DNA of 11,846 bases. Source: a bacterium. Lineage in GTDB: Bacteria > Patescibacteriota > Patescibacteriia > Patescibacteriales > JAKAJF01. The DNA lies in NCBI GenBank assembly GCA_021813875.1, contig JAKAJF010000021.1, forward strand, positions 1 to 11,846. Direction: 5' to 3'. Below the pieces are notes generated by a model, which was not told the origin of the DNA, did no database searches, and was given only the letters and a program-made list of their open reading frames with translations. A program made the position numbers and the translations under genes. Each line of letters begins with the position of its first letter. Position 1 is the stretch's first letter. Below are positions 1 through 6,744 of the stretch, in pieces.

Positions 1-813
1 GCTTCCGTAGTGATTTTGATCCTGGTCTCGGCGCTTTCCTGGGGCTTGACTCTTTATAGCTTCGTCTATTATATTTTCCAAGGTATGAATCAGGACGAAG
101 CCGTGGTCAGGCAATTGGTCCGGGCAGGGGCGGCCGTCCATGATTACGTAGTCGCGACCGCGCCGGTCGACCTGACTTATTACCCGGTCAACATCTTCAA
201 TTCCGGCGATAAGAAATATGATTTTATCGCCCAGGTCGCCAACCTTAACAAGAGACATTGGGGAGAGCTGGAATATACCTTTGTCGTCAACGGCCAAGAA
301 CTTCCGAGCCAAGAAGGCTTCATCCTGCCGGAAGAGACCAAATATTTCATGGCCTTGGGCCAGAACTCCGAATCAATCCCTTATGGCGCCCAGTTCGTGG
401 TCAAGAAGCTGGCCTGGCACCGTATCGATGCCCACCAGATTCCCGATTGGGAAAGTTTCAAGGCGAAGCATGAAAATATAACCATCCAAGATATTCAGAC
501 GCTTCCGGGCTCAAGCCAGGCTCCCGGCAAGGTAAATCTGGGAGAAGTCGATTTTACCGCCATCAACCAGACGGCTTACAATTACGCGGACACGGATTTT
601 CTCATCCTCCTCTATAGCGGTCCCAATCTGATCGGCGCTAACCGGTACCAGGTAGATGAATTTGATTCCGGAGAGGAAAAGAAGATCGTCTTGGGCTGGC
701 CCGATATCCCTTCCGGCGTCTCGGAGACGAGGGTGATTCCGGAAGTCAATTATATGTTGGCGGACTCTTACCTCAAATACCGGGGGGAAGCGGGATCGGA
801 CGGCGCCCAATAA
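1..813 (+). CDS. Membrane-anchored extracytoplasmic protein of unknown function, 5' end missing
   Basis: The reading frame is open from base 1, so the gene starts upstream of the window; GTG at 10 is only an internal candidate start. The visible N-terminus is one hydrophobic segment of about 20 residues ending near the FVYYIF stretch. About 240 mostly polar residues follow, rich in beta-forming and aromatic positions, which suggests a single-pass anchor with an extracytoplasmic, possibly Ig-like, domain. I recognise no family and see no catalytic motif. The stop is TAA, and three bases later comes the RodA start, so it is probably co-transcribed with rodA. An envelope role is inferred only from the membrane segment and from neighbouring rodA, DUF3048 and pilin genes. 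Confidence 0.8.
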   Translation, partial: ASVVILILVSALSWGLTLYSFVYYIFQGMNQDEAVVRQLVRAGAAVHDYVVATAPVDLTYYPVNIFNSGDKKYDFIAQVANLNKRHWGELEYTFVVNGQELPSQEGFILPEETKYFMALGQNSESIPYGAQFVVKKLAWHRIDAHQIPDWESFKAKHENITIQDIQTLPGSSQAPGKVNLGEVDFTAINQTAYNYADTDFLILLYSGPNLIGANRYQVDEFDSGEEKKIVLGWPDIPSGVSETRVIPEVNYMLADSYLKYRGEAGSDGAQ

Positions 814-816
814 TTT

Positions 817-1920
817 ATGTTCAATAGATTATTCTTTTATTTAAAAAATTTAGACTGGATCCTGTTCGTCTCGGTGCTCCTGCTCGTCTCTTTCGGCCTT
901 GCGGAGATCTATAGCATCGCTCTCGGCCAAGGCTCGACGGATCTGCTCGATTTCAAGAAGCAGATCCTTTTTGTTGTCCTGGGCTTCCTCTTATTTTTCC
1001 TGGTGGCCTTTTTCGATTATCTCAATTGGCGCGACCTGGTGAGATATCTTTATGTCTTGGGCATCTTCGCCCTGCTGGTAGTTTTGGTCTTGGGCAAGAC
1101 CATCAACGGCACCAGGGGCTGGTTCTCGCTCGCCGGCTTCAGTCTGCAGCCGGTGGAGTTCATCAAGATCATTCTCATCTTATTCTTGGCCCGTTATTTT
1201 TCTGATATCTCTTTGAAGGTGAGGCCGCTCAAGCATCTGTTTATCAGCGGCCTCGGAGCCTTGATCCTTTTCATCCTGGTGGCCGCCCAGCCCGATTTCG
1301 GCTCCGCCATGCTCCTTTTCGCCATCTGGCTGATGATGATTGCTCTGGCCGGCTTCAAGAAAAAATATTTTCTCATCATTTTTCTGGTTATTTCTTTTTT
1401 GAGCGTGGCCGGTTGGTCCTTTTACCTGAAGCCTTATCAGAAGGAACGCATCCTGACTTTCATCAATCCGTCCTTCAATCCGCTCGAACAGGGTTATAAC
1501 GTCTCTCAGGCGATCATCGCCGTCGGCGGAGGCGGGCTCATGGGGCGGGGGATCGGCTTCGGCTCCCAATCGCAGCTCAAGTTCCTGCCCGAGAGCCACA
1601 CGGATTTCATCTTCGCCGTCATTTCCGAAGAATTGGGTTTCTTCGGGGTCTTCTTGGTCTTATCCTTCTTTTCCCTGTTCTTCTACCGCTGCTTCCTGGC
1701 CTTGAAGCGGATAAATAATGATTTCGGCATCTTTTTGATCTTAGGCGCCGTGGGCTTGATTTTTATCGAAATGTTTATTAATATTGGTATGAATATGGGG
1801 ATCTTACCCGTAGTGGGCATCGCGCTGCCCTTTTTAAGTTACGGGGGTTCCAGTATGATGGCCAACTTGGCCTTGGCCGGCATAATCGAGAGCATCATTA
1901 TCCGATCAAAAATTAGATAA
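817..1920 (+). CDS. rodA: RodA/FtsW-type SEDS peptidoglycan glycosyltransferase, most like RodA
   Basis: This is a 367-residue polytopic membrane protein, the usual RodA length, with about ten hydrophobic segments. SEDS proteins polymerise lipid II into glycan strands with a class B penicillin-binding protein during wall elongation. Visible family signatures are NGTRGWF near residue 97, QPDFGSA at 158-164, the PESHTDFIFA segment at 259-268 with the expected catalytic aspartate at 263, the EELG that follows, and the conserved C-terminal LPFLSYGGSSM. The NIGMNMGILPVVGIALPF stretch favours RodA over FtsW. The start lies three bases after the previous stop with only TAATTT before it, so no SD is present and translation is probably coupled. 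No class B penicillin-binding protein gene is visible here. Confidence 0.95.
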   Translation: MFNRLFFYLKNLDWILFVSVLLLVSFGLAEIYSIALGQGSTDLLDFKKQILFVVLGFLLFFLVAFFDYLNWRDLVRYLYVLGIFALLVVLVLGKTINGTRGWFSLAGFSLQPVEFIKIILILFLARYFSDISLKVRPLKHLFISGLGALILFILVAAQPDFGSAMLLFAIWLMMIALAGFKKKYFLIIFLVISFLSVAGWSFYLKPYQKERILTFINPSFNPLEQGYNVSQAIIAVGGGGLMGRGIGFGSQSQLKFLPESHTDFIFAVISEELGFFGVFLVLSFFSLFFYRCFLALKRINNDFGIFLILGAVGLIFIEMFINIGMNMGILPVVGIALPFLSYGGSSMMANLALAGIIESIIIRSKIR

Positions 1921-1926
1921 AATAAT

Positions 1927-2547
1927 ATGAACAAAAAAATTACTCTAAAAGCAGAAGAAAGAAAAGAAGGGGGAAAAGAGACCATCCGCGAAGGTTATGT
2001 CCCGGCTGTCGTTTACGGCCCGGAAACCGCTCCGTTGAGCCTGAAGGTCAAGAAGCTCGAATTCGAACATGTCTTCGCCGCCGCCGGCGAATCAAACATC
2101 ATCGACCTGGTCGGATCCGGCGATCCCATGAAAGTCATCATCAAAGGGGTGCAGGCTGATCCGATCAAAGGCAATTTCATCCATGTCGATTTCTACAAGT
2201 TGGACATGAACAAGAAGATCACTACGGAGATACCTTTGCATTTTATCGGTGAATCCAAGGCAGTCAAGGAACTGGCCGGCGTCCTGGTCAAGGCCAAGGA
2301 CAGCCTGGGGGTCAAATGTCTGCCTCATGACCTGGTCGATCATATCGATATCGATCTTTCCGGCTTGAATACCTTTGAAGATTCCATCCGTATCAAGGAC
2401 CTGAAAGAGATCCCGGGTATTGAATTTGTCGATGATCATGAAGAGATGCTGGTCCATGTCATGGAGCCTAAGAAAGAAGAAGAGGTTCAGTCCGCTCCCG
2501 CCGAAGCCGCTGCCGCTCCCGCGCCGGCCGCCGAAGAAAAGAAATAA
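1927..2547 (+). CDS. rplY: Ribosomal protein bL25, long CTC/TL5 form
   Basis: The product has 206 residues. The first ~95 match the 5S-rRNA-binding L25 domain: an early basic segment, then GYVPAVVYGP, where the family has IPAVVYG, then a beta-rich core ending in HVDFYKLD. Residues ~96-180 form the second beta domain of the CTC/TL5 form (E. coli L25 lacks it), and the tail is a low-complexity Ala/Pro/Glu run ending in Lys. The protein binds 5S rRNA in the large-subunit central protuberance. The gene sits six bases after rodA with an A/T-only spacer and no SD, and its TAA stop overlaps the next start by one base (TAATG). Its place in an envelope operon is unusual and may only reflect shared transcription. 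Confidence 0.95.
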   Translation: MNKKITLKAEERKEGGKETIREGYVPAVVYGPETAPLSLKVKKLEFEHVFAAAGESNIIDLVGSGDPMKVIIKGVQADPIKGNFIHVDFYKLDMNKKITTEIPLHFIGESKAVKELAGVLVKAKDSLGVKCLPHDLVDHIDIDLSGLNTFEDSIRIKDLKEIPGIEFVDDHEEMLVHVMEPKKEEEVQSAPAEAAAAPAPAAEEKK

Positions 2548-3641
2548 TGAAGATAAAAAGGGGGATGTTAGGACTCGTCAAAAAAAACAAGAAAAGATTG
2601 ATCATATTTTTTCTTGTTTTTTTATTGGCCGCGGTCTTGAGCGTCAGGCTATCAAGAAAGCCGGCCGTTCCAACCTCCAGGACGGCTACTGAGGGTGCGG
2701 GGACCGGCGGCCAGATAGCCGGCCCCGTCCAAGCTCCGGGCGGGCCCATCTGTCCCGGTTGCGTCAGGAGGCGGATAGACGGGCGCTTGGTGGAGCCGGG
2801 CCGGGAGAATCTCTTCCCCGTGGCGGTCATGATCGAAAACCATGTCGATGCCCGCCCTCAGGCCGGTCTGGCCCAGGCCTCCCTGGTCTATGAAGCCGAA
2901 GCCGAAGGTGGCATCACCCGCTTCCTGGCCATCTTCGCCGGCGGAGAGGATATTAAAAAAATAGGTCCCGTCAGGAGCGCCCGTGAATATTATCTTAATT
3001 GGGCCAAGGAGTTGGGCGGATTATACGTGCATTGCGGGGGAAGTCCCGAAGCCTTGGCCGACATCCCCAAGCTCGGCATTTTGGATTTCGATGAATTTTT
3101 CCGGGGAGGATATTTTTGGCGTGACCAGGCCCGATCCGCGCCCCATAACCTCTATACCTCTTCCGAGCTCCTGGAAAGATATCTGCGAGAAAAAGGCAGG
3201 GCCGAGGGCGACTATCAGCCCTGGAGATTCAAGGACGATCAGCCGCCGGCGGAGGCGGCTTCCTCTTCCATCCTGATCGTTTTTAAAGCGCCTGATTCTG
3301 TGGTAGAATGGAAATATGACCGAGGCTCCGATTCCTATCTGAGGTATCAGGCCGGCCAACCTCATCTGGATGCCGACGGGCGGCAGATCACGGCCAAGAA
3401 TGTAGTCATCCAATTCGTCAGATCCAAGATCATCGACGAAAAATTGCGGCTCAGGCTCGATAATATCGGTTCCGGGGGAGCGGAGATCTGTCAGGACGGG
3501 AATTGCCGGCCAGGTTCCTGGAAGAAGGACTCGGCCGCCTCTCGGACCCGTTATTATTACGGAGACGGGGAGGAAGCCGTTTTTGACGCGGGCCCGATCT
3601 GGGTGGAAGTCGTGGCAAAAGGCAGGCAAGTTAATTTTTAA
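2547..3641 (+). CDS. DUF3048 (YerB-like) envelope protein with N-terminal membrane anchor
   Basis: This 364-residue protein has a basic N-terminus, one hydrophobic segment at about residues 18-34, and a Ser/Thr/Gly/Pro-rich linker to ~68. The DUF3048 N-domain follows, recognisable by PVAVMIENHVDARPQAGL at 91-108, LVYEAEAEGGITRF and GPVRSAREYY at 140-149. The C-domain (~245-360) has FKAPDSVVEWKYD and ends in WVEVVAKGR. The family includes B. subtilis YerB, a lipoprotein; here there is no lipobox, so I infer a membrane-anchored outer-face protein. Biochemical function is unknown. Cys pairs CPGC (69-72) and CQDGNC near 315 could form disulfides. The start overlaps the bL25 stop by one base; Met7 at 2565 is an alternative start. 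Confidence 0.88.
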   Translation: MKIKRGMLGLVKKNKKRLIIFFLVFLLAAVLSVRLSRKPAVPTSRTATEGAGTGGQIAGPVQAPGGPICPGCVRRRIDGRLVEPGRENLFPVAVMIENHVDARPQAGLAQASLVYEAEAEGGITRFLAIFAGGEDIKKIGPVRSAREYYLNWAKELGGLYVHCGGSPEALADIPKLGILDFDEFFRGGYFWRDQARSAPHNLYTSSELLERYLREKGRAEGDYQPWRFKDDQPPAEAASSSILIVFKAPDSVVEWKYDRGSDSYLRYQAGQPHLDADGRQITAKNVVIQFVRSKIIDEKLRLRLDNIGSGGAEICQDGNCRPGSWKKDSAASRTRYYYGDGEEAVFDAGPIWVEVVAKGRQVNF

Positions 3642-3645
3642 AAAT

Positions 3646-4113
3646 ATGAGAAAAAGAGGGTTTACCTTGATCGAAGTCGTAGTGGCCGTCTCTATCATCG
3701 GCTTTTTGATGGTTTCCGCCTTTTACGCTTTTAACGTCGTAAGGATGAATTCGAGGGACGCCCTGCGGGTTGGCAATATCGCCACTTTAAGCAGGGCCAT
3801 GGCCCTTTATCAGAATAGCTCCCAGGCCGGCTTTCCGGCTTCCACCGGCGAATGTCTGACCGGTGCGAGCGGGGTCGGCCAGGCCCTGGTCAACGCCAAA
3901 GCTATTGTCGATATCCCTAAAGATCCGCTCTGGCCGTCTAACGCGCCGACGGCTTTCAGCGGCGGCGCGACCCAGGATTATCCGGTCAATCCTTCGGCGG
4001 ATTTTTGCTATTGGTATTATTCGAATTCAAATACGAGCTACTATCTGAGTTATTACCTCGAATCGACTTCAAAATCTGGCAATCAGGGCATCCACGTGGT
4101 TTCCGGTTCATAA
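3646..4113 (+). CDS. Type IV pilin / type II secretion pseudopilin with canonical prepilin motif
   Basis: The product has 155 residues. Its N-terminus is MRKRGFTLIEVVVAVSIIGF: a short basic leader, the prepilin peptidase site after Gly5, Phe6 as first mature residue, and Glu at mature position 5. This is the complete class III signal of type IV pilins and GspG/H-like pseudopilins. The hydrophobic helix continues to ~residue 30, and a ~125-residue globular domain follows. Cys70 and Cys121 could form the usual disulfide. The frame is open upstream to 3583, but ATG 3646 is chosen because it places the motif correctly and lies four bases after the DUF3048 stop. Role as major or minor pilin cannot be told from sequence. 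Prepilin peptidase and assembly ATPase genes are not in the window. Confidence 0.9.
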   Translation: MRKRGFTLIEVVVAVSIIGFLMVSAFYAFNVVRMNSRDALRVGNIATLSRAMALYQNSSQAGFPASTGECLTGASGVGQALVNAKAIVDIPKDPLWPSNAPTAFSGGATQDYPVNPSADFCYWYYSNSNTSYYLSYYLESTSKSGNQGIHVVSGS

Positions 4114-4115
4114 AT

Positions 4116-4613
4116 ATGCTTGAAAGGAAAATCTCTCTCGACTTAAAAAAAATTGCCTTCTTGTCTTTCATTTTCAGCGCCATCATCATCGGCATCATCG
4201 GCTTTGACGTCTTTACGGAGAAAGCCCAGGATCTGAGGCGGAAAGCCGATATGGATGCCCTGGCGAAAGCTTTGGACATGTATTATCTGAAGCATGGCGC
4301 TTATCCAGATTCCGACGATGATTGGCGAGGCTGGGATTTGAGCTATGCTTCTGGCAAAAAGAGTGATTTTTTAAAAATTTTAGTAGATGAAGGATTTTTG
4401 AAAAAAGAGGCCCGGGATCCCGTCAATGACGCTACTTATTATTATCGTTATCAGAGATTCAGGGCCGGCAGTTTCGGGTGCGACAAGGCTTTTTATGTCT
4501 TGCAATTATCAAGCTTCAGGCTGGCCGCGGAATCGACCGGCCGGGGAGAGTGTCCACAGATAAGATGGACCGATCTGGCTCCGAACGGCTATACTATCCA
4601 GGCCTTCGAGTGA
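4116..4613 (+). CDS. Pilin-like membrane protein without a prepilin cleavage motif
   Basis: The product has 165 residues. A basic N-terminus leads to one hydrophobic helix (~13-31), then an amphipathic helix with KADMDALAKALDMYYLKHGAYP, which strongly resembles the helix-to-GAYP segment of GspG-like major pseudopilins. A later DPVNDATYYYRYQ also matches that group. The Gly-Phe-Thr-Leu-Ile-Glu site is absent, so the protein is either an uncleaved membrane relative or an unusual pilin. Cys122 and Cys146 could pair. ATG 4116 is chosen over the longer open frame from 4005: it lies two bases after the preceding pilin stop and gives a proper N-terminus. It ends in TGA at 4613, directly abutting convergent prmC. 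Confidence 0.82.
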   Translation: MLERKISLDLKKIAFLSFIFSAIIIGIIGFDVFTEKAQDLRRKADMDALAKALDMYYLKHGAYPDSDDDWRGWDLSYASGKKSDFLKILVDEGFLKKEARDPVNDATYYYRYQRFRAGSFGCDKAFYVLQLSSFRLAAESTGRGECPQIRWTDLAPNGYTIQAFE

Positions 4614-5468
4614 TTAAAAATTTTTCAGGACCGCCATCCGATAAAGACCGCAGAGGTCTTTTTTTATCCGCAGACGGAAACCGGGCAGCAGCTTCTTCCG
4701 GAGATCCTTGATCATCCGGCGCTGGCCGGGATCGATCTCGATGATGAGGGCGACCTTCTTGCCTTTTAAGTCCTTGACCTGCCTGAACAAGGGTCGGTAA
4801 TATCTGAGGCCGTCACGGCCGGCTTCAAGGGCGAGTCGCGGTTCGGACCGGATGGAAGGGGAGGTCTTTATCTGGGCGGGGGTGAGATAGGGGAGATTGG
4901 CTATGATGATTATTTCTGAGTTTGGATCTTTGATCTTTGATTCAAGGAGAGGAGCCAGCAAATTTCCCTTGAGAAAAGTTATATTCTTTCCAAGCTTATG
5001 TGTTTTGGCATTTTGCCGGGCTATTTTGAGAGCTTGTGAGGATATGTCTATGCCTATGAAATCGTCTCTTCTTCCTTGTCTCTTCTTCCTTGTCTCTTTG
5101 GCGAGAGAAATTATGATGCAGCCAGAGCCGGTGCCGATATCAATGAAAGAAACCTTTTTATCATCGGCGACCATCAAAGCTTCCTCGACCAAAGCCTCAG
5201 TCTCGGGGCGGGGGACCAATACGTCCTTATTAACTTTAAAATCCAGGCCGTAGAACTCTTTATGTCCCAAGACATAAGCTAGAGGCTCGCCCTTGAGGCG
5301 GCGGGCGATCTTTGATCGTATATCTTTGATCTTAGATGGGGGAAGGATAGATTCTCCATGAGCGAGGATGAAAGCACGCGGTTTTTTTAAAGTTTCTTCC
5401 AGCAGCAGATCCAATTCGAAGACATCTATCTTCTTGAAATATTCCTTTTTGATATCGGTGATGGTCAT
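4614..5468 (-). CDS. prmC: PrmC/HemK, release factor glutamine N5-methyltransferase
   Basis: This 284-residue protein has the usual PrmC length. It transfers a methyl group from S-adenosylmethionine to the glutamine of the GGQ motif in class I release factors, in the cytoplasm. Visible parts are the helical N-terminal domain, the linker YVLGHKEFYGLDF (65-77), VPRPETE (85-91), the SAM-binding FIDIGTGSG (108-116) with acidic Asp141 of GIDIS, and the catalytic-site motif as NLPY (191-194) where NPPY is usual. Its substrate gene prfA lies immediately upstream. A 14-base tandem duplication falls in the loop after the SAM motif. The start is ATG 5468, directly after a hairpin with a T-rich tail and with no clear SD. 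The TAA stop abuts the convergent pilin-like gene. Confidence 0.94.
   Translation of the reverse strand: MTITDIKKEYFKKIDVFELDLLLEETLKKPRAFILAHGESILPPSKIKDIRSKIARRLKGEPLAYVLGHKEFYGLDFKVNKDVLVPRPETEALVEEALMVADDKKVSFIDIGTGSGCIIISLAKETRKKRQGRRDDFIGIDISSQALKIARQNAKTHKLGKNITFLKGNLLAPLLESKIKDPNSEIIIIANLPYLTPAQIKTSPSIRSEPRLALEAGRDGLRYYRPLFRQVKDLKGKKVALIIEIDPGQRRMIKDLRKKLLPGFRLRIKKDLCGLYRMAVLKNF
4643..4665 (+). terminator. Rho-independent terminator of the plus operon, inside the prmC 3' coding end
   Basis: A perfect 7-bp stem AAAGACC (4643-4649) / GGTCTTT (4655-4661) with a five-base loop runs into a T tract ending at 4665. It lies 30 bases past the pilin-like stop, wholly within the last codons of convergent prmC. 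On the minus strand the stem is followed only by TTTAT, so the signal is stronger for plus-strand transcripts. Confidence 0.72.
5065..5092. repeat. 14-bp tandem duplication inside prmC
   Basis: TCTCTTCTTCCTTG occurs at 5065-5078 and again at 5079-5092, followed by a partial third copy (TCTCTT). On the coding strand it gives the basic stretch around RKKRQGRR (127-134) in a surface loop between the SAM motif and GIDIS. The unit is not a multiple of three, so the two copies are read in different frames and the downstream motif is still in frame. Confidence 0.8.
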
Positions 5469-5497
5469 AAAAAATAAACTTCGCTTTTGGAGCGAAG
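5469..5497 (-). terminator. Terminator or attenuator between prfA and prmC
   Basis: A 7-bp stem CTTCGCT (5479-5485) / AGCGAAG (5491-5497) with a five-base loop lies 10 bases past the prfA stop. In the minus-strand direction it runs into TTTATTTTTT just before the prmC ATG. This fits an intrinsic terminator for prfA; prmC would then depend on read-through, making it attenuator-like. Confidence 0.65.
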
Positions 5498-5506
5498 ATT
5501 TATTGA

Positions 5507-6559
5507 TTATTGAGCGGCCCTTAGTTTGAGGTCTTCCTCTTTCAAGGCATTGATCATCTCGTCGAGCTCGCCGTCCATGAAGCGGCTGATGGAATGGAGG
5601 GTTAGTTTGATGCGATGATCGGTGACCCGGTCCTGAGGGAAATTATAGGTCCTGATCTTTTCGCTCCGGTCGCCTGAGCCGATCTGGGCCATCCTTTCGG
5701 CCGACTCTTTTTCGCGCCTTTCTTCTTCCATCTTGGCCAAGAGGCGTGATCTTAGGACCTGCATGGCCTTTTCCTTGTTCTGGTGCTGGGATTTCTGGTC
5801 CTGGCAGCTCACCACCAGTCCCGTGGGCAGGTGGGTGATGCGGATGGCGGAATAAGTGGTGTTGACCGATTGGCCGCCCGGCCCCGAAGAGCAGAACGTA
5901 TCGATCCTGATATCTTTCGGTTCTATCTTCAGGTCGATTTCCTCGGCTTCCGGCATGACGGCCACGGTCACGGCCGAAGTATGGATGCGGCCGGCCTTTT
6001 CCGTTTCTGGGACCCTTTGCACGCGGTGGGTGCCGGCTTCGTATTTAAGATCGCCGTAGACGCCCTTGCCTTTGACGGCGAAGATGATTTCTTTGAAGCC
6101 GCCGATGCCGATGCGGTTCGAATCAAGGACATCGATCTTCCAGCTACGTCTCTCGGCGTAGCGGGTGTACATGCGGAAGAGATCGGCCGCGAACAGGGCG
6201 GATTCGTCGCCGCCGGTGCCGGCCCTGATCTCGACGATGATGTCTTTCTTGTCGCGCGGGTCGGCCGGATGGAGCTCGAGTTCGATCTTCTTTTTGAGTT
6301 CTTGGGCCTTATTTTGGAGTTCTTCGAGCTCCGCCTGGGCCATTTCTTTCAATTCGGCGTCCTTTTCTTCCTTGATGATCTCTTCGTTCTGGGCGAGGTG
6401 ATCCTCGGTCTTTTCCAATTCAAAGATCATCTCAATGGCATCCTTGAGTTCGGCGTGCTGGCTCGAGACTTCTTTCAGTTTTTCCGGATTGTTGATGACT
6501 TCCGGACTTGAAAGCTGTCCTTCCACTTCTTTGAATTTTTTCTTGATATCTTCGTACAT
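5507..6559 (-). CDS. prfA: Peptide chain release factor 1
   Basis: The 350-residue protein is close to the usual RF1 length. RF1 recognises UAA and UAG in the ribosomal A site and triggers peptide release. The N-terminal ~100 residues are charged helices. The stop-codon reading motif is PET (184-186) in RVPETEKAGRIHTSA, the PxT type of RF1 and not the SPF type of RF2. The catalytic GGQ is at 228-230 in SSGPGGQSVNTTYSAIR, whose glutamine is the PrmC target; prmC follows on the same strand. The start is ATG 6559, with no SD in the bases before it. The upstream region to rpmE holds a palindromic repeat and the rpmE terminator, and no convincing promoter was found. Since UGA is also used as a stop, RF2 must be encoded elsewhere. 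Confidence 0.97.
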   Translation of the reverse strand: MYEDIKKKFKEVEGQLSSPEVINNPEKLKEVSSQHAELKDAIEMIFELEKTEDHLAQNEEIIKEEKDAELKEMAQAELEELQNKAQELKKKIELELHPADPRDKKDIIVEIRAGTGGDESALFAADLFRMYTRYAERRSWKIDVLDSNRIGIGGFKEIIFAVKGKGVYGDLKYEAGTHRVQRVPETEKAGRIHTSAVTVAVMPEAEEIDLKIEPKDIRIDTFCSSGPGGQSVNTTYSAIRITHLPTGLVVSCQDQKSQHQNKEKAMQVLRSRLLAKMEEERREKESAERMAQIGSGDRSEKIRTYNFPQDRVTDHRIKLTLHSISRFMDGELDEMINALKEEDLKLRAAQ

Positions 6560-6570
6560 AAAATCTACGT

Positions 6571-6665
6571 GTCATTCTGGAGGCTCGCTCGCGAGCCGAT
6601 AGAATCTCGTGGGCAGTGAATTGGCAACGGGATCCTATCGCTCACTTCATTCGCTCCAGGATGAC
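6571..6665. repeat. 95-bp imperfect palindromic element (REP/MITE-like)
   Basis: The outer arms GTCATTCTGGAG (6571-6582) and CTCCAGGATGAC (6654-6665) match at 11 of 12 positions as inverted repeats. A second nested pair, CGATAGAATCTC and GGGATCCTATCG, matches at 10 of 12. An extra hairpin GGCTCG/CGAGCC sits at 6582-6597. No ORF or transposase motif is inside. The layout fits a non-coding dispersed palindromic repeat between rpmE and prfA, but the other genomic copies that would prove this lie outside the window. Confidence 0.65.
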
Positions 6666-6670
6666 GCCCA

Positions 6671-6737
6671 AAAAGAGAAAACGGCTACTCTTTAAAGTGT
6701 AGCAGATCAAAGCCACACCTAAAAGAATAGCCGTTTT
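6671..6737 (-). terminator. Long two-tier hairpin terminator downstream of rpmE
   Basis: The outer arms 6678-6693 and 6722-6737 pair over about 16 bp, and an inner hairpin pairs 6697-6703 with 6712-6718. On the minus-strand RNA the two non-Watson-Crick positions are G-U wobbles, whereas on the plus strand both are C-A/A-C mismatches, so the minus-strand RNA is the functional one. The exit side reads TTTTCTCTTTTT. It lies seven bases past the rpmE stop. Confidence 0.75.
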
Positions 6738-6744
6738 TGTATGG

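Noticed and set aside
3583..3645. Longer open frame upstream of the prepilin
   Set aside because: It overlaps the DUF3048 coding end and would displace the prepilin leader; ATG 3646 gives a canonical short leader.
3021..3698. 225-codon open frame on the minus strand
   Set aside because: It is antisense to the well-supported DUF3048 gene and the pilin start; no recognisable features.
4005..4115. Longer open frame upstream of the pilin-like gene
   Set aside because: It overlaps the previous pilin in another frame; ATG 4116 two bases after its stop fits the operon pattern.
4920..5335. Repeated GATCTTTGATC words in prmC
   Set aside because: They encode recurring Lys-Ile-Lys-Asp codons and show no regular spacing, so are probably codon-driven.
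5783..6511. 242-codon open frame on the plus strand
   Set aside because: It lies wholly antisense to prfA, whose motifs are certain. Its composition mirrors RF1 codons and it has no SD or family features.
6600..6635. TTGCCA and TTCTAT at 17-base spacing (minus strand) as a prfA promoter
   Set aside because: The -10 is poor and both lie within the palindromic element; likely coincidence.
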